64,000 bases of DNA from Chalara sp. BL73 (lineage: Eukaryota; Ascomycota; Leotiomycetes; Helotiales). This document shows, piece by piece, positions 32,567 to 43,666 of the stretch. The DNA lies in the NCBI GenBank assembly GCA_918026815.1, contig CAKJVC010000191.1, positions 372,001 to 436,000 of the forward strand, written 5' to 3'. A program made the translations under genes and the position numbers. The notes below the pieces were generated by a model. It worked only from the letters and a program-made list of their open reading frames with translations, had not been told where the DNA came from and ran no database searches. The first letter of the stretch is position 1. The number at the start of each line of letters is the position of its first letter.

Positions 32567-35500
32567 GGTTACTCAAATAGTTAGGTATGGGTAGTGAATA
32601 GCGCATAGATAATCGACTGAAGGGTTAGAATAGAATCCGTCTGCAATAGAGAATAAAAGGGAGCAAACAGCCAAGGCATGACTAGTACAAAATAGGTGAC
32701 CGCACTGAACGTTCCCACGGGGTGGCTATTCGAGGGTTATTTCCCAGGGAGCTGGAGCATTCACACAGGATACTAGTTGACTAAACCTTTGGTAGGGTGA
32801 AGGTTTCGGCTAAATAAATCCCACTTGCGCCCAGCCCTGAGTTAGGTATGGTTGAGGACGGGAGTGGCCTCAGGAGGATTTGTAAGGGTAGCAAAGGTGA
32901 TATTATTTGCTGAGGGGTTATTTTAAAAGTGCGGATCTAATCCTTTGTCTTTCAAGCAAGATGAAAAAGCAATGGCTTCGGATATATAGCTAAATAACCC
33001 CTGCACGTTGTGTTACGGCTGGTAAACAAATCTTAAGAAAAGAGTGAGCAACATCATTGATCTTGCTTGCAACGCTCTTATCTGCTACCTTTACGCCTAA
33101 CTGATCTTTCCTCTTTTTTCTAACCTTCCCTGCGCGCCTCGATCTCGGCCTTAACTGCCCACTTTACTTACTATCTGACATAATCATAAACACTAAAATG
33201 TCGAACAGAAGGTGCAAATAACAGAAAGATATCCAATCCCGCAACTTCGGCCGCCTCACAACCTCTTCTGTAACATTTGAGCAATGCTTTATCTCGTTCT
33301 CCAAAAAAAAAAAAAAACAGCCCCTCTACCCGACTAGATCCTCATGTAAGTCTAGATTTGTACTAGGATTCGCGAACCATGATTGCGGTATCTCCTATCC
33401 AATCGCTCATCATACTAATTCTCGTTGAGCATAGAACGACTGTGAAGATTGCAGCTCCAATTATATCGATGGGTGAGCTCAACTCAGTTGCAATCGATTC
33501 CAGGGGTAGGTCATCAGAAGAATCCACTGCCTCCACACCGCCTGGCCGAGCGCCTAAGACCATGACCTCGGCCAGTCAGCTTTCCGCAAAATCTAAGGAT
33601 GAAGATCGATCTGCCTCTACTTCACGAAGCCTTGCTGCTTCACCAGTTCTAGGTTCGGCAATCCCTGTGCAGCAGACTGCCATAGAACTCCAGTGAAGAC
33701 GCTAGCTCTACTCTATGTACTGTTTATATGGGATATTACTATCAAGGAAGCTTTTGAAATAGAGAGGGCAAAACCTGGGGGAAAGAACTTTCTGCTTCAA
33801 ACTTTTTCGAAGTTCCGAGTGGCGAGAGTTTGCTACTTGTTTGGTGAGTTTGGCGAAAGGCATTTGGGAATTATGATACAGGAGAACGCTCTCAAGAGTT
33901 CACGTATTAGGGTAGCTGAGAAAATGGCAATAAGGAATCAGAGCTTTCATATGACACGTTTTCTAATTTGGCAATACTAATCACCAAGAACAAGCTCCAG
34001 TGCGCCACACTATAAAAAGCTCGACTATATGGCAGATGTCATGTGTTGGACGGGCTATGTTGGCACATCCTACATCCAGAGTTAAAGAGTGAAGGACAGC
34101 CCTAAGCGCTGTACGAACCCCAAGCGTGACTTCCGTCTTTTTCAAGGAAGAAATTCAACACGGCACCTCTAACAATTATATCTACAAGGCCCCACGTGCT
34201 AATCTTTAAATGCAAACTTTGGTCTCAATACCCCTTGACATCTTCTGATACGGTCGAATAGCCCTGAAGCAGTCTTACCAAAAAAGTCGTCAGCACTTTC
34301 ATTGGCCACTATGCTCATATCTTTGTTTTGACATCACGTTGCGACTTCACATAAATCAACAGCGATATAAAATTGACATTCTGAATAGCTTTCATTCCTC
34401 TATTGCTACACACACCATACTCCGTACATTCCCTGTATATTCTTGCGTGGTTCCAACACGTGGCTGTTGAGCTATCTTGTAGCATGTGAGCGATAGCTAG
34501 TTCGCGGTTTGCCACTCATATGGGGTACATTTTCATTGGAACTTGTCCCAATAGCCCTATAGGAAGCACGCGCTTGGCGTTGCTGTTCTGCCACTTGCGG
34601 CGGTTGATAGAGTGGAATTTGCTCTATCTTATGGGACGCTCTTGAATTTATACCTTTATATAATGTCCTTCTCGCCACAATTCAGAAGCAGCAATCCCAC
34701 CGGATCAACTTTGGAAATATGAAGACAGTCATCTGGCTGGCGGAGCGAAGTGGGTGCGCAGATTGACAGGCTAAGGGGGCTAGGGATTCCGCTTGCGCTG
34801 CTTCTGAGTCGGTAAGTTGCATTTGGCTATCGTTAACACCAGCCTCATCCGCTGCCTCTGAGGAGGAGGAATTAAGGCTTTCCTCGACGCTAAACGCATA
34901 GGACGTCTCTCCTGTTCACTCTCACCTTCGTTTTCTTCTGAGGAATAGCCAGTGGGATTAGGTTTATCCTGCCGAGAAAATATCCCAGACCGTGGATGCA
35001 GGAGCGCCGGATGTGCCTGCCCCCATAGTAGTTACCCTTCAGTGTATATAGTTACTGTAGGTTTTCTACAGAAATACCATGCCTTTCAATCCAATATCTA
35101 GATATCCCCTCTTACAGTAGAGCCAAAAGTGAGGATGCTAAGTTGAGCTGCTTCCGTCGAGTAGTCGAAATTGGTTGTGGACTAGGATATGAGTCCATGC
35201 TCAGCTTATCTATTCTAATTCTGATGAAATCCTCGAGATTGGACTCCAAATTTTCAACCTTCTTTTGCTCTCGGCTGGAAGGCCCTGAGTCCAGCCATCC
35301 AAGATCAACTGGATAGTTGAGACCGCACCACATTAGTCTAATATTGCTGCTGATTCTCATTGTACTTGTCCCTCATTCTTGTCGTTGTTATTGACTCTGT
35401 CTAGGGACTCTTCGTCGCTGGGTAGTTCCTAACGATGTTTGCGTGACATGGTTACTGCTGTTGAATATTATAAGGACGGGAAGTTTATTCATGAGATGCG

Positions 35501-36328
35501 TTTCTTGATATCAACAGGTCGTGTGATTTGGCTGCTGCTGGAAGGTATTTTTTCGAAGGTGAACGCCATTTCCCCAAGCACGACATGGTTAAATCGTCAC
35601 CTTTGCCTCTAGCTTGACACATAGGTTTCTATAGCTTGTGGTGGGGTTATAACACCACTTTAAAGGCCTCTTAAGTAATCTTTAAAGTAATAAGCCTTTA
35701 GTATCATTTCTTCTGTTCCAAAGTAAAACAATTCTTGGCTATACAATTGCATGTTTCCCCATCCCTATTTAGTCACTACACAAACGCCAACACTACTAGC
35801 TCCGTTGTATCTACGAGATCTTCGCCAAGATTCTAGAGTACATATAGTATAAGATATGACATACCGTCTAGTTATTCCAATTTAAAGTCTTACCAACAAT
35901 CCACAAAGTTCCCCGAATACAGCCATTGTCCTATCTCCACACACCAAATAACTTCCTATAACCCTCGTTCCATCCGTAGATCCAATCAAGCAGTGTGATA
36001 ATTTAGCGCAAAGCATCCGTAAACTTCGCATTTGACCTGCAAAATATCTAAGACACTGGCTAATTTATAGACTAACATTTACCTTAGCAGGCACACGAAG
36101 ATCGGCAGGTAAATCAAATGAATGTTGATACTTTACTATGGGAAGCGGCATTTTCTAGAAAAGTGCAGCCTGATACACTTTTCCTTGGATGAAATGCCAG
36201 TCCTAAGTGCAGAGTCAAAAATATCTAATCGCCATCGACAAAAAAAAAAAAATTAAAATAGAACTTAGAACGACAGCCGAACGATTTCCAACAATACAAT
36301 ATCTAGATTTTTCATTAATGCCCAAAGC
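32567..36328. other. Gene-poor stretch with degenerate frames
   Basis: No intact gene. A 105-residue plus frame at 33379-33696 has a Ser/Thr-rich second half but no recognisable domain. Minus-strand segments near 34470-35000 look faintly coding (IPLYQPPQVAEQQRQARASY; SSEENEGESEQE) but are broken by stops and frame changes. Poly-A runs occur at 33303-33317 and 36240-36252. The last part is the 3' flank of the S9 peptidase gene. Confidence 0.45.
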
Positions 36329-38448
36329 CTAGTCAACAACCTCACTCCATTCCCCATTGCTAAACAATCCATAAATCTTACACCGATTCGGCTTCCACGT
36401 CTGCCTAACCAACGTCCTGCTCCACAACGCTTCCGCCTCCTCAATACTCTGCCTGATATGCTCCTCCATCTTAAATCCGTGTCCTTCTCCCTTATAGATA
36501 ATCAGCTTAACATCCTTTCCCTGTTTCCTGAGTATCTTCTCCATCTCGACAGCTTGTTCCATGGGCACAACCCTGTCAATATCACCCTGCTGCAACAGCA
36601 GCGGACTCTCGATCTTCCCAGGGTGGTGGCAGGGACTGCGCTCCCAGTATATCTTATTCTGTTCCTCAACCGGAGTGTCGGGCGGGAAGAGCAAGGCAAA
36701 GAGGTAATGCGATTCGTACTTGTGGGTCCCATATGCAAGACTCCTGAGATTTCCGACACCAAATAGACAGTTGCCGCCGGCATAGAGCCTGGGATAGAGT
36801 TCTAGTGCATTCAGAACCGTATAACCGCCAGCCGAACGACCCATGATGCCGACCCGTGATATGTCGATAAGACCAGAGTTTGCAAGAAAAAAAACGCATG
36901 ATGCCGCATCATCGACGTCCTTGATACCCCAGCTATAGTTTAGTGACTCCCGGTAAGCGCGCCCATAGCCTGTGGAGCCGGCATAATTCACGGCGACATG
37001 TGCGTAGCCCCGAGATGTCCAGTATTGAGTCTGTAGATCTAGTCCCAGGGTAGAATTTCCAGTCGGTCCACCATGGATAGATACGATCAGCGGCGGCTTG
37101 CTGCCTTCTGGTGCTTTGAAGTCTGGATTATGTGGTGGAGTAAACATTGCATAAGAATTACCCTCTGGGTTTCTTCCTTGCGTGCGAGGAAAAGTGATTG
37201 GCCTGGTACGCGAGAAGATAGATGGTGGAAGCTGAATTGTAGTCGACTCTCGCAGAAGTATTCTAGACGGTGGAGAGAATACAAGGCGATAGAGGGCTTG
37301 TGGCTCCGTAGAAGACGTAGCAATGGCTACGAACGAAGTATCTGAGACTCGCCGAATACCAGTTCGAGAAACGTCAGTAAGATCAACTGGCAGGTCGATG
37401 ACTTGTCCAGACGCAATTCCTACAAGCAGAATCCCGGTTACGGCTTCTCTGGTATATGTAACGACCAGCGTCGACGGGCTGAGTTCAGCATATGTAGCAC
37501 TACTTTATCAGCGAAGAAATATGAACTAAGGGAAGAACACACCTTCCCAGTGTCTCCGTGACCGACAAATCAACATTTCCATAGTCCTTAATTTCCACCT
37601 TTTTTGTCTGAAAGCTGGTCGGATCCCACATATACAACTGATGATATCCACTCTGGTCACTCAGGTATAACAGGCCACCATAACTATGCCATTTTGGCTG
37701 ACTAACTGCTTCCTTACCAGGCTTACCTGCAATGAGGCGGGGCTTTCCAATCCCGCCATCTGCCCATTCCGCAGCATAGAGCTCGGTTCCGGTCCATGGC
37801 ATATCTGGATGCTTCCATTCAACCCATGAGATCCATTTACCATCCTTACTGAACTTGGGATGGGTGTAGAAGTCAGCTCCTTGACAGATGGTGCGTACAA
37901 TATTGAACCTAGTATCAATTGCAACAACGGTGTTGATGACATTCTCTGGAATATCGTTTCTGTGGTCTTCCCTGACAGCAAGAATTATGCCGGCATCCGT
38001 GGGATGAGCATCAAAATCCGCAAAACGCAAGTACTCATGAGGAACAACGAGAGATTCAATTTCTGTTTGAGACTTGAAGCGGAAAACACCATTCGTTTTG
38101 GCATCCGTGAAGATGATAGTGCCGTCAGGAGCTACTGCTGCTGCCCCACCACCATACTCGTGCACTTTACTTCGGACATCATACTCCTTGGGCAAGATAT
38201 CCTCGGATTTGCCGTCTTTGATCTGTACTATAGTAGATTTTCCCCCTTCGGCTGGGCGGCCTTCGACGACATAGATGGTTCCATTGCCTGGCTGTTTGGC
38301 TTTATTAATAACTCGATACTTTGAGAACCTACTGGGTGCTTACGTGAACATGGACTTCGGAGAAGGAATTACTGCTTCCGGAGATAAGATGGGATGTTAT
38401 CGGGCTAGTCCAAGTGCCATATGGCGCGACCTCCTTCGCTGGAGCCAT
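36329..38448 (-). CDS. S9-family prolyl oligopeptidase/acylaminoacyl peptidase-like protein
   Basis: CDS complement(join(36329..37499, 37543..38291, 38344..38448)), 674 residues. Introns are 52 and 43 bp; for the second, an acceptor 3 bp away is equally in frame. No signal peptide is evident, so it is probably cytosolic. The N-terminal 380 residues form repeats such as VHEYGGGAAAVAPDGTIIFTD, THPKFSKDGKWISWVEW and QPKWHSYGGLLYLSD, typical of the beta-propeller that gates S9 peptidases. The C-terminal catalytic domain has SIHGGPTG, the nucleophile in IMGRSAGGYTVL (Ser507), the acid in GDIDRVVP (Asp593) and the base in GEGHGF (His625). The triad is complete. It likely removes dipeptides or acylated residues from short peptides; the exact subfamily cannot be fixed here. 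The gene next door (39009-40526) is on the same strand but has its own promoter region. Confidence 0.92.
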
Positions 38449-39008
38449 TGTTGCATTACAACCTAGAATAATAATGGAGTTGGAGATGAGACATCGTTGC
38501 GCGTGATTTGCTTCCGCCTTGGCACTCCACCTTCTTCATGGAGACAAGGGTTGTTCGAGGCGAGGATTCACGGCACCGTGCTTTGGATAACACGAAACTG
38601 TTGTACACACTGCATTGTGTAATATCATGTGGTTAGAAGGACTGTGCCTTTCTGGAGTGCTCCAAGGGAGCGAGAGACGCGATGACCAGTCCGAGAAGGA
38701 AATAATCTGGGGAAGGTCGAAGCATCTGATAATTGACAATAGGGACTTAGCTTGCTCTCTGGAATATAGATCACTGGGAGGGGAAACCAAACGCTGTAGC
38801 AAAGTAATTCTATTAGTGCTGTAGGTCTCATATAAGATCTAGCTCTATGAACTATAACGTCTGGTTTAAAAAGGTACTTTTCCCTCGTCCATAAACTTGC
38901 GCCATGTATCATGATTGTATACCCTAAAGTCTAAACCGACTCTCTTGGCCCTGACGATTATCCATTCTCACTATGCTCCCAAACGTTCTGAAAATCTCGG
39001 TCCTGCCC
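38449..39008. other. Spacer between two minus-strand genes
   Basis: Promoter region of the S9 peptidase gene and 3' flank of the kinase gene. No further gene is supported. Confidence 0.6.
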
Positions 39009-40526
39009 TTATGTAGAAACACCATTACTCATCATCACGCCAAAACCATGAGTTTCTAGCAGGCTAGGGCTGGCAACGTAGCTGAAACCACCGAAGGGGT
39101 TGTCTGCGTTTACTGGTGCGGTCGAGCTCCAAGGACTCTTCGCGCTGGTTAAGATCGGACTCAAGGCGAGGCCAGTGAAGTCTGCGCTGAAGTTCTCGGC
39201 CAGCTCGGGGTCGGTGATCATTGGCTGGATCGGGGGTTCAACTTCACGCTTTGCCAACAGTTTCCAATCAATCTTGCGAAAGAATCGATGCTTCTTGATT
39301 GTCTGTAAATCCTTCGGCATATTGGCCCCAAGCCTCTTCTTAGGATCCTTGCGGAGGAATCGTGTCAAAAGATCCTTTGCATCGGGTCCGAGGAAATATG
39401 GCATTACTAGTTTCTGCTTGACAATCTTCTCCTGAATTTTCGCGTGGTTTCCGCCTTGGAAGGGAGGACTTCCAGTTAGAAGGTCGAACCCTAATGCGCC
39501 AAATGACCACCAATCGACAGCCATCCCATATTTATGTCCCTGAATAACCTCCGGAGCCATGTATTCAAGAGTGCCAAGCAAAGAGTTGCATTTGTCATCC
39601 CCATCCACAGCGACTTTGGACAAGCCAAAGTCAGTTAGCAGAAGGTGACCCTCAGCATCCAAAAGGCAGTTCTCGGGCTTCAAGTCGCGATAGACAACGC
39701 CGAGATTGCGATGGAGGTGCTCAAGTGCCAGTACCATCTCAGCCATATAAAATGATGCGACCTCTTCTGTGAACATGCGCTCTTGTGCCAGATGTGTAAA
39801 CAGCTCTCCCCCCTGCGCGTATTCGAGAATCAAATAAAGCTTCTCGTGGTCTTGAAACGCATAAAAAAGCTTTACGACGAAAGGGTGGCGATTGACGCTC
39901 TCAAGGATGGTTCGTTCCGTCTTCGTTTGCTCGACAAGTCGCTTGTGCACTGTAAGAGAAGCCTTCTTGAATTGCTTCTGCGCAAAGAGTCGCCCTGTTG
40001 ACTGTTGCTTAACCAAAAGCACTGTTCCGAATGTGCCTTTTCCTAGACAGCGAAGCGGCTGGAAATCCTCCGCCGTCATCTTGCGCGCAATTGTATCCTG
40101 CACAAGTCCCCCTTCTAAGGCCCCATATATCGGCTTTTCGCGCATGCTTTCACTAACAAAGTCATGGATGAGCGGAATATCGTAACTTGTAACATCGGAT
40201 CCTTCATCATCGCTGAATTCGGAAGTGCCGGTACTGCTTTGTGGCTGCGACATAAGTTGGCTTCTGCTGCGCACCATGGAACTTGCGCGGGATTCGTCCT
40301 TCAAATTCAGAGTATCGAGTTGCAGCTTTAACCTGCTGATGCCTCCGAGTCCTGGGGAAGAAGTACCGCGTAGCATCGGACTGCTGTTGGCGCTGACGAC
40401 ATCCTGGATCTTGTGTCGACGAGACGGGGTCATAGTTCCCCCATAATCAGAATCTTCATCTCCCGATGGCATCGGGGTATGAAACCCACGAACGGTAGTC
40501 AAGGCGGCGGGGGCGGTGGTCTTCAT
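39009..40526 (-). CDS. AGC protein kinase, S6K/Psk1-like
   Basis: A single-exon kinase of 505 residues. A Ser/Pro-rich N-terminus (1-150) precedes a complete kinase domain: glycine loop LGKGTFGTV (161-169), the lysine in FAQKQFKK (K184), [10 protein letters not shown] (catalytic Asp281), DFG at 299-301, and an activation segment ending [12 protein letters not shown] with the T-loop Thr319. The AGC C-terminal extension is present, including a turn-motif region ([14 protein letters not shown]) and a hydrophobic motif [11 protein letters not shown] (476-486), which resembles the TOR-phosphorylated motif of S6 kinase. This points to the S6K branch (Psk1 in fission yeast), acting downstream of TORC1 and PDK1 in growth control. 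In this T-loop the usual Phe-Cys of many AGC kinases is replaced by Leu-Leu. The symbol is by analogy. Confidence 0.93.
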   Translation of the reverse strand: MKTTAPAALTTVRGFHTPMPSGDEDSDYGGTMTPSRRHKIQDVVSANSSPMLRGTSSPGLGGISRLKLQLDTLNLKDESRASSMVRSRSQLMSQPQSSTGTSEFSDDEGSDVTSYDIPLIHDFVSESMREKPIYGALEGGLVQDTIARKMTAEDFQPLRCLGKGTFGTVLLVKQQSTGRLFAQKQFKKASLTVHKRLVEQTKTERTILESVNRHPFVVKLFYAFQDHEKLYLILEYAQGGELFTHLAQERMFTEEVASFYMAEMVLALEHLHRNLGVVYRDLKPENCLLDAEGHLLLTDFGLSKVAVDGDDKCNSLLGTLEYMAPEVIQGHKYGMAVDWWSFGALGFDLLTGSPPFQGGNHAKIQEKIVKQKLVMPYFLGPDAKDLLTRFLRKDPKKRLGANMPKDLQTIKKHRFFRKIDWKLLAKREVEPPIQPMITDPELAENFSADFTGLALSPILTSAKSPWSSTAPVNADNPFGGFSYVASPSLLETHGFGVMMSNGVST

Positions 40527-41732
40527 GGTGCGCCCCGTCGTCGTTCAGCGTCAGCCCGAATCTGTGAGCGATAATTGCGGTGCAGTTTCTCGTGGTTATT
40601 GGTGTTGCGCATCTGAATTTGGAAGAAGAAGGAAAGGTTGGTATGATCTGCTGTATGATGCATTTGCTGTAATCGTGCTGGTAATTGCTGTGTAGTTTTC
40701 ACCGATGGTGTTAAGGAGAGAAAAGAGAGAGAAGAGGTCGCAACTCCAAGAATTTTAGGTTTTGGGTGTCTGGCCTGTGCCAAGCCGGGGTTATTTTTGG
40801 AGGCTGATCCTTATTCAGCTTTCCGGAGGTAACTCATTTCAAATCTTCATGCCCCATGCTGTATAGTGCCTTCTTCGATATTTCTAACCTTTGAATGTCC
40901 ATACGTGCTGATATCTTTTGAGCAGCACAATCAACAGGACCCATCAGCCCAAATACCACCATTTCGGCCTCCCGTCGCGTCCTTTGTTTTGCTTAGCCTT
41001 ACTGGACAACAGTCCTTCGTGTTTAGTTAGTTTCCTGTTTTTCTCGCGACGGGCAACTTTGCCCATGGGAGGTATCATCCACATCACGAGTCTGCGTCAC
41101 ACCGAATTCGACTCAGAGCAGCCCTCAAATTAGTTCAGGCTTCACACATCCGACAGAGTATTTCCGATTAGTTCGAGTCATATCCGCTATCAAGCATCTC
41201 CAGGCATCCATTTTACCATTTATCACGTGATACATTCTTGTTTTTGTGCACATGTGTTCGAGCCAAGTGGCATTATTTCGAGCTCTGCCTCATATTGGTA
41301 TCAATCCAATTTCAACTTCAATAAAGTCTTATGCCTCTTTATGCCGATTTCTGTCCTAGCGGAATGGTCATTGGCTCCACAAATTGGCGACCTGAAGAAA
41401 TCTGCCTTATCCCAAATTAGCGACCGATATCTAAGCTTCAATACGGGCGACCATTTGCAAGGCAACTGTTACTAAGTTCAAAACAGGATAAGGCATTTGT
41501 TCCATGTGTACAAACCCGTTGGAAGGCGCCATGTTCCTGTCATATCTTTGGCTCCTGTGACCATTTCTTGTCAGCGGCGCAAAAAGAGACTCTGCCTCCA
41601 CAATCTAGGTTTGTTACTACTTTTGATTAGATATGTTGCCATGTATTGAGGTCCTAAGCGAAGAGTCACCGATGAGACTCCTAAATATGTCCGTCATAGG
41701 AGTGGCTATGTTGAGGACGAATATATCAAGTG
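40527..41732. other. Upstream region of the kinase gene and spacer
   Basis: The first 250 bp contain the kinase leader. The rest is ordinary intergenic sequence without a supported gene. Confidence 0.55.
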
Positions 41733-41813
41733 ATGTCTCCCTCATCATCTAATCTCTCAATTGACATCTTCATCAACAAAAGTTTCATTGATCAAAAGCT
41801 GCATCTATCAAAA

Positions 41814-42109
41814 ATGTTTGTACTTAAACCATGGACAATCTTCATGTACTTCTTGGGCCTCTTGATCCCAAGCCTCAAGTGGATATGCATCTTTGCTGTA
41901 AGTCCCTGTCTACCATTTAGCTCAATTCACTGTGGCTATGCTACCAAGAAGTATACTGACATTAACAGGTCTGCATTCCCTTCTCGATCGCAATGCTTTC
42001 AGTTCTCGCTATTATTGGATTCGCCTCAATTATGTTCACCTGTGTCGCAACTTATAGTGGTTTCTACTTGGCTACGTTCTCAACCTGTGCCTCATACCTG
42101 TTGAGCTGA
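41814..42109 (+). CDS. Tiny two-exon membrane protein
   Basis: CDS join(41814..41897, 41969..42109), 74 residues. The 71-bp intron has a consensus GTAAGT donor, a TACTGAC branch site and an AACAG acceptor, and both exons are open in one frame. The product is almost all hydrophobic: a first segment FMYFLGLLIPSLKWICIF and, from exon 2, IAMLSVLAIIGFASIMFTCV and a third weaker segment near the end, so two or three membrane helices are likely. An in-frame ATG at 41733 would add 27 polar residues. No family recognised. Because each exon alone is short, automatic callers may have missed it. It lies between the kinase gene and a HET gene. Confidence 0.6.
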
Positions 42110-43666
42110 AAAATTACCACCTAACGACACGCCTTGGTTCCACCCTCCTGGACTGACCTAAGTAGACCGATGCCTGGCAACCATATATTCTCCAAGCCAA
42201 AATACATCAAAACTATCCAAAACGTTAACGACGAACTTTCTCAACCATGTTCCAAGGATAGTGGTGAACTCGAAGCAAAGATAGAGAGATGAATCTCCTG
42301 ACTTAGATGTGCCGCCTGGCTACATCTATCCCTAGTAGGGAAGAGGCAATCCCGGAGAACCATCAACAGCAAACGTATATCCCGACATCATTCTACTCAT
42401 CCCCTCCGCCATCGCCCAAAGAAGCCCACTCCTATAACCTCGCAGATCTCACCACCACAGACCCAGCAGCGAAATCATCACTCGGCTTTGGAGACGAAGA
42501 ACCCCAGTCTTGCTGCCTATCTGCAGCCATTGGATCAACGACGCTGAATATCCAACGTAATGCGTCACAGCGCAATGCAAATACGAAGTTTGTCTTCCCA
42601 GCCTCCAAACCTCCATCCGCTCTCAGTTCGAAGGCGACGATTGGGAGAACGTCCCTTTCCCGACTTGCGATACCCGACTCCAAGTAGACGGTATCGAGAT
42701 CTTCGCTTGTGAAGAGCTCTAAGGTTAGATATAGAGAAGTTACGGAAACCCTCCAGAGACTCATTTCCACGCAAAATGATAGTCAATCTCACATCCACCC
42801 GCACTTATAGCCACCCTTTTAACTCCAAGGTCGCAAAGCTCAAAATGAATGAGCAGAATCTGGAAATGACCAGACACGACCACGCATTGAATCAGTTCTG
42901 CCACTACTAGAAATTGACACGCAAGTCATAGGCCGAGAAGGCATCGGTATGCTTATGAGATATTAAAGCCAGGGTAGAAAGGCTTTCTAAGCTGGAGTGC
43001 AAAGTAGAATGAGAAGATGGACGCCAGATAATGTTTTCATTATTCAATAAACTAAGATTTGGCCATAACTTGATTTCGTATTGCTACCGAATTACAATGG
43101 TACAACTGTAGATGTCTTGTTTCACAACCTTGATGAATTCATGATCTCCATCTCGAATGTAAACAGTGTTACATTGGGTCATCAATGCTCCAGCCTCCAG
43201 ACACCAAAGTTGTGTACAATGCCTCGGGGTTTTCTCTGTCTCCACTTCCTCTCAACCCGAATAGATATTGTTCGTGAGCTGATTTAGTTCGTAATATCCT
43301 GCCTCTGCGCTACCCGCCCGATGTGGAGATGAAAGCATACAAATATGCATGTCATCTGCCAACGAAACCTGTATTCAGCATCGATATTAAATGATGCCAA
43401 CACACTGCCTAGCTTCTCAGCATATAATAGAGAAACAATAACTAATGGCCCTTACCAGTTGGCGAGTTGTTATAAACAAGCCGCCAAGAAAATGAAATCT
43501 GAAACCTGAAAAATTAGGTTTTGGGGGTTGATGTTCAATATGGAATTTCATGGTGCTAGTGACAATCATGACTGAATATCCACTTTCAAGCGTCCCAGGG
43601 ATAGATAGATACGGAAAGTGACTTTATAGCTGGTTTTCTAGAATTTTATAAAATCAGCAACTAATA
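42110..43666. other. Spacer with a possible gene remnant
   Basis: A plus frame at 42307-42687 and, in another frame at about 42590-42718, a protein-like piece (FEGDDWENVPFPTCDTRLQ then VDGIEIFACEEL) suggest a decayed gene with a frame shift. Nothing intact is supported. The last 200 bp are the promoter of the HET gene. Confidence 0.4.
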
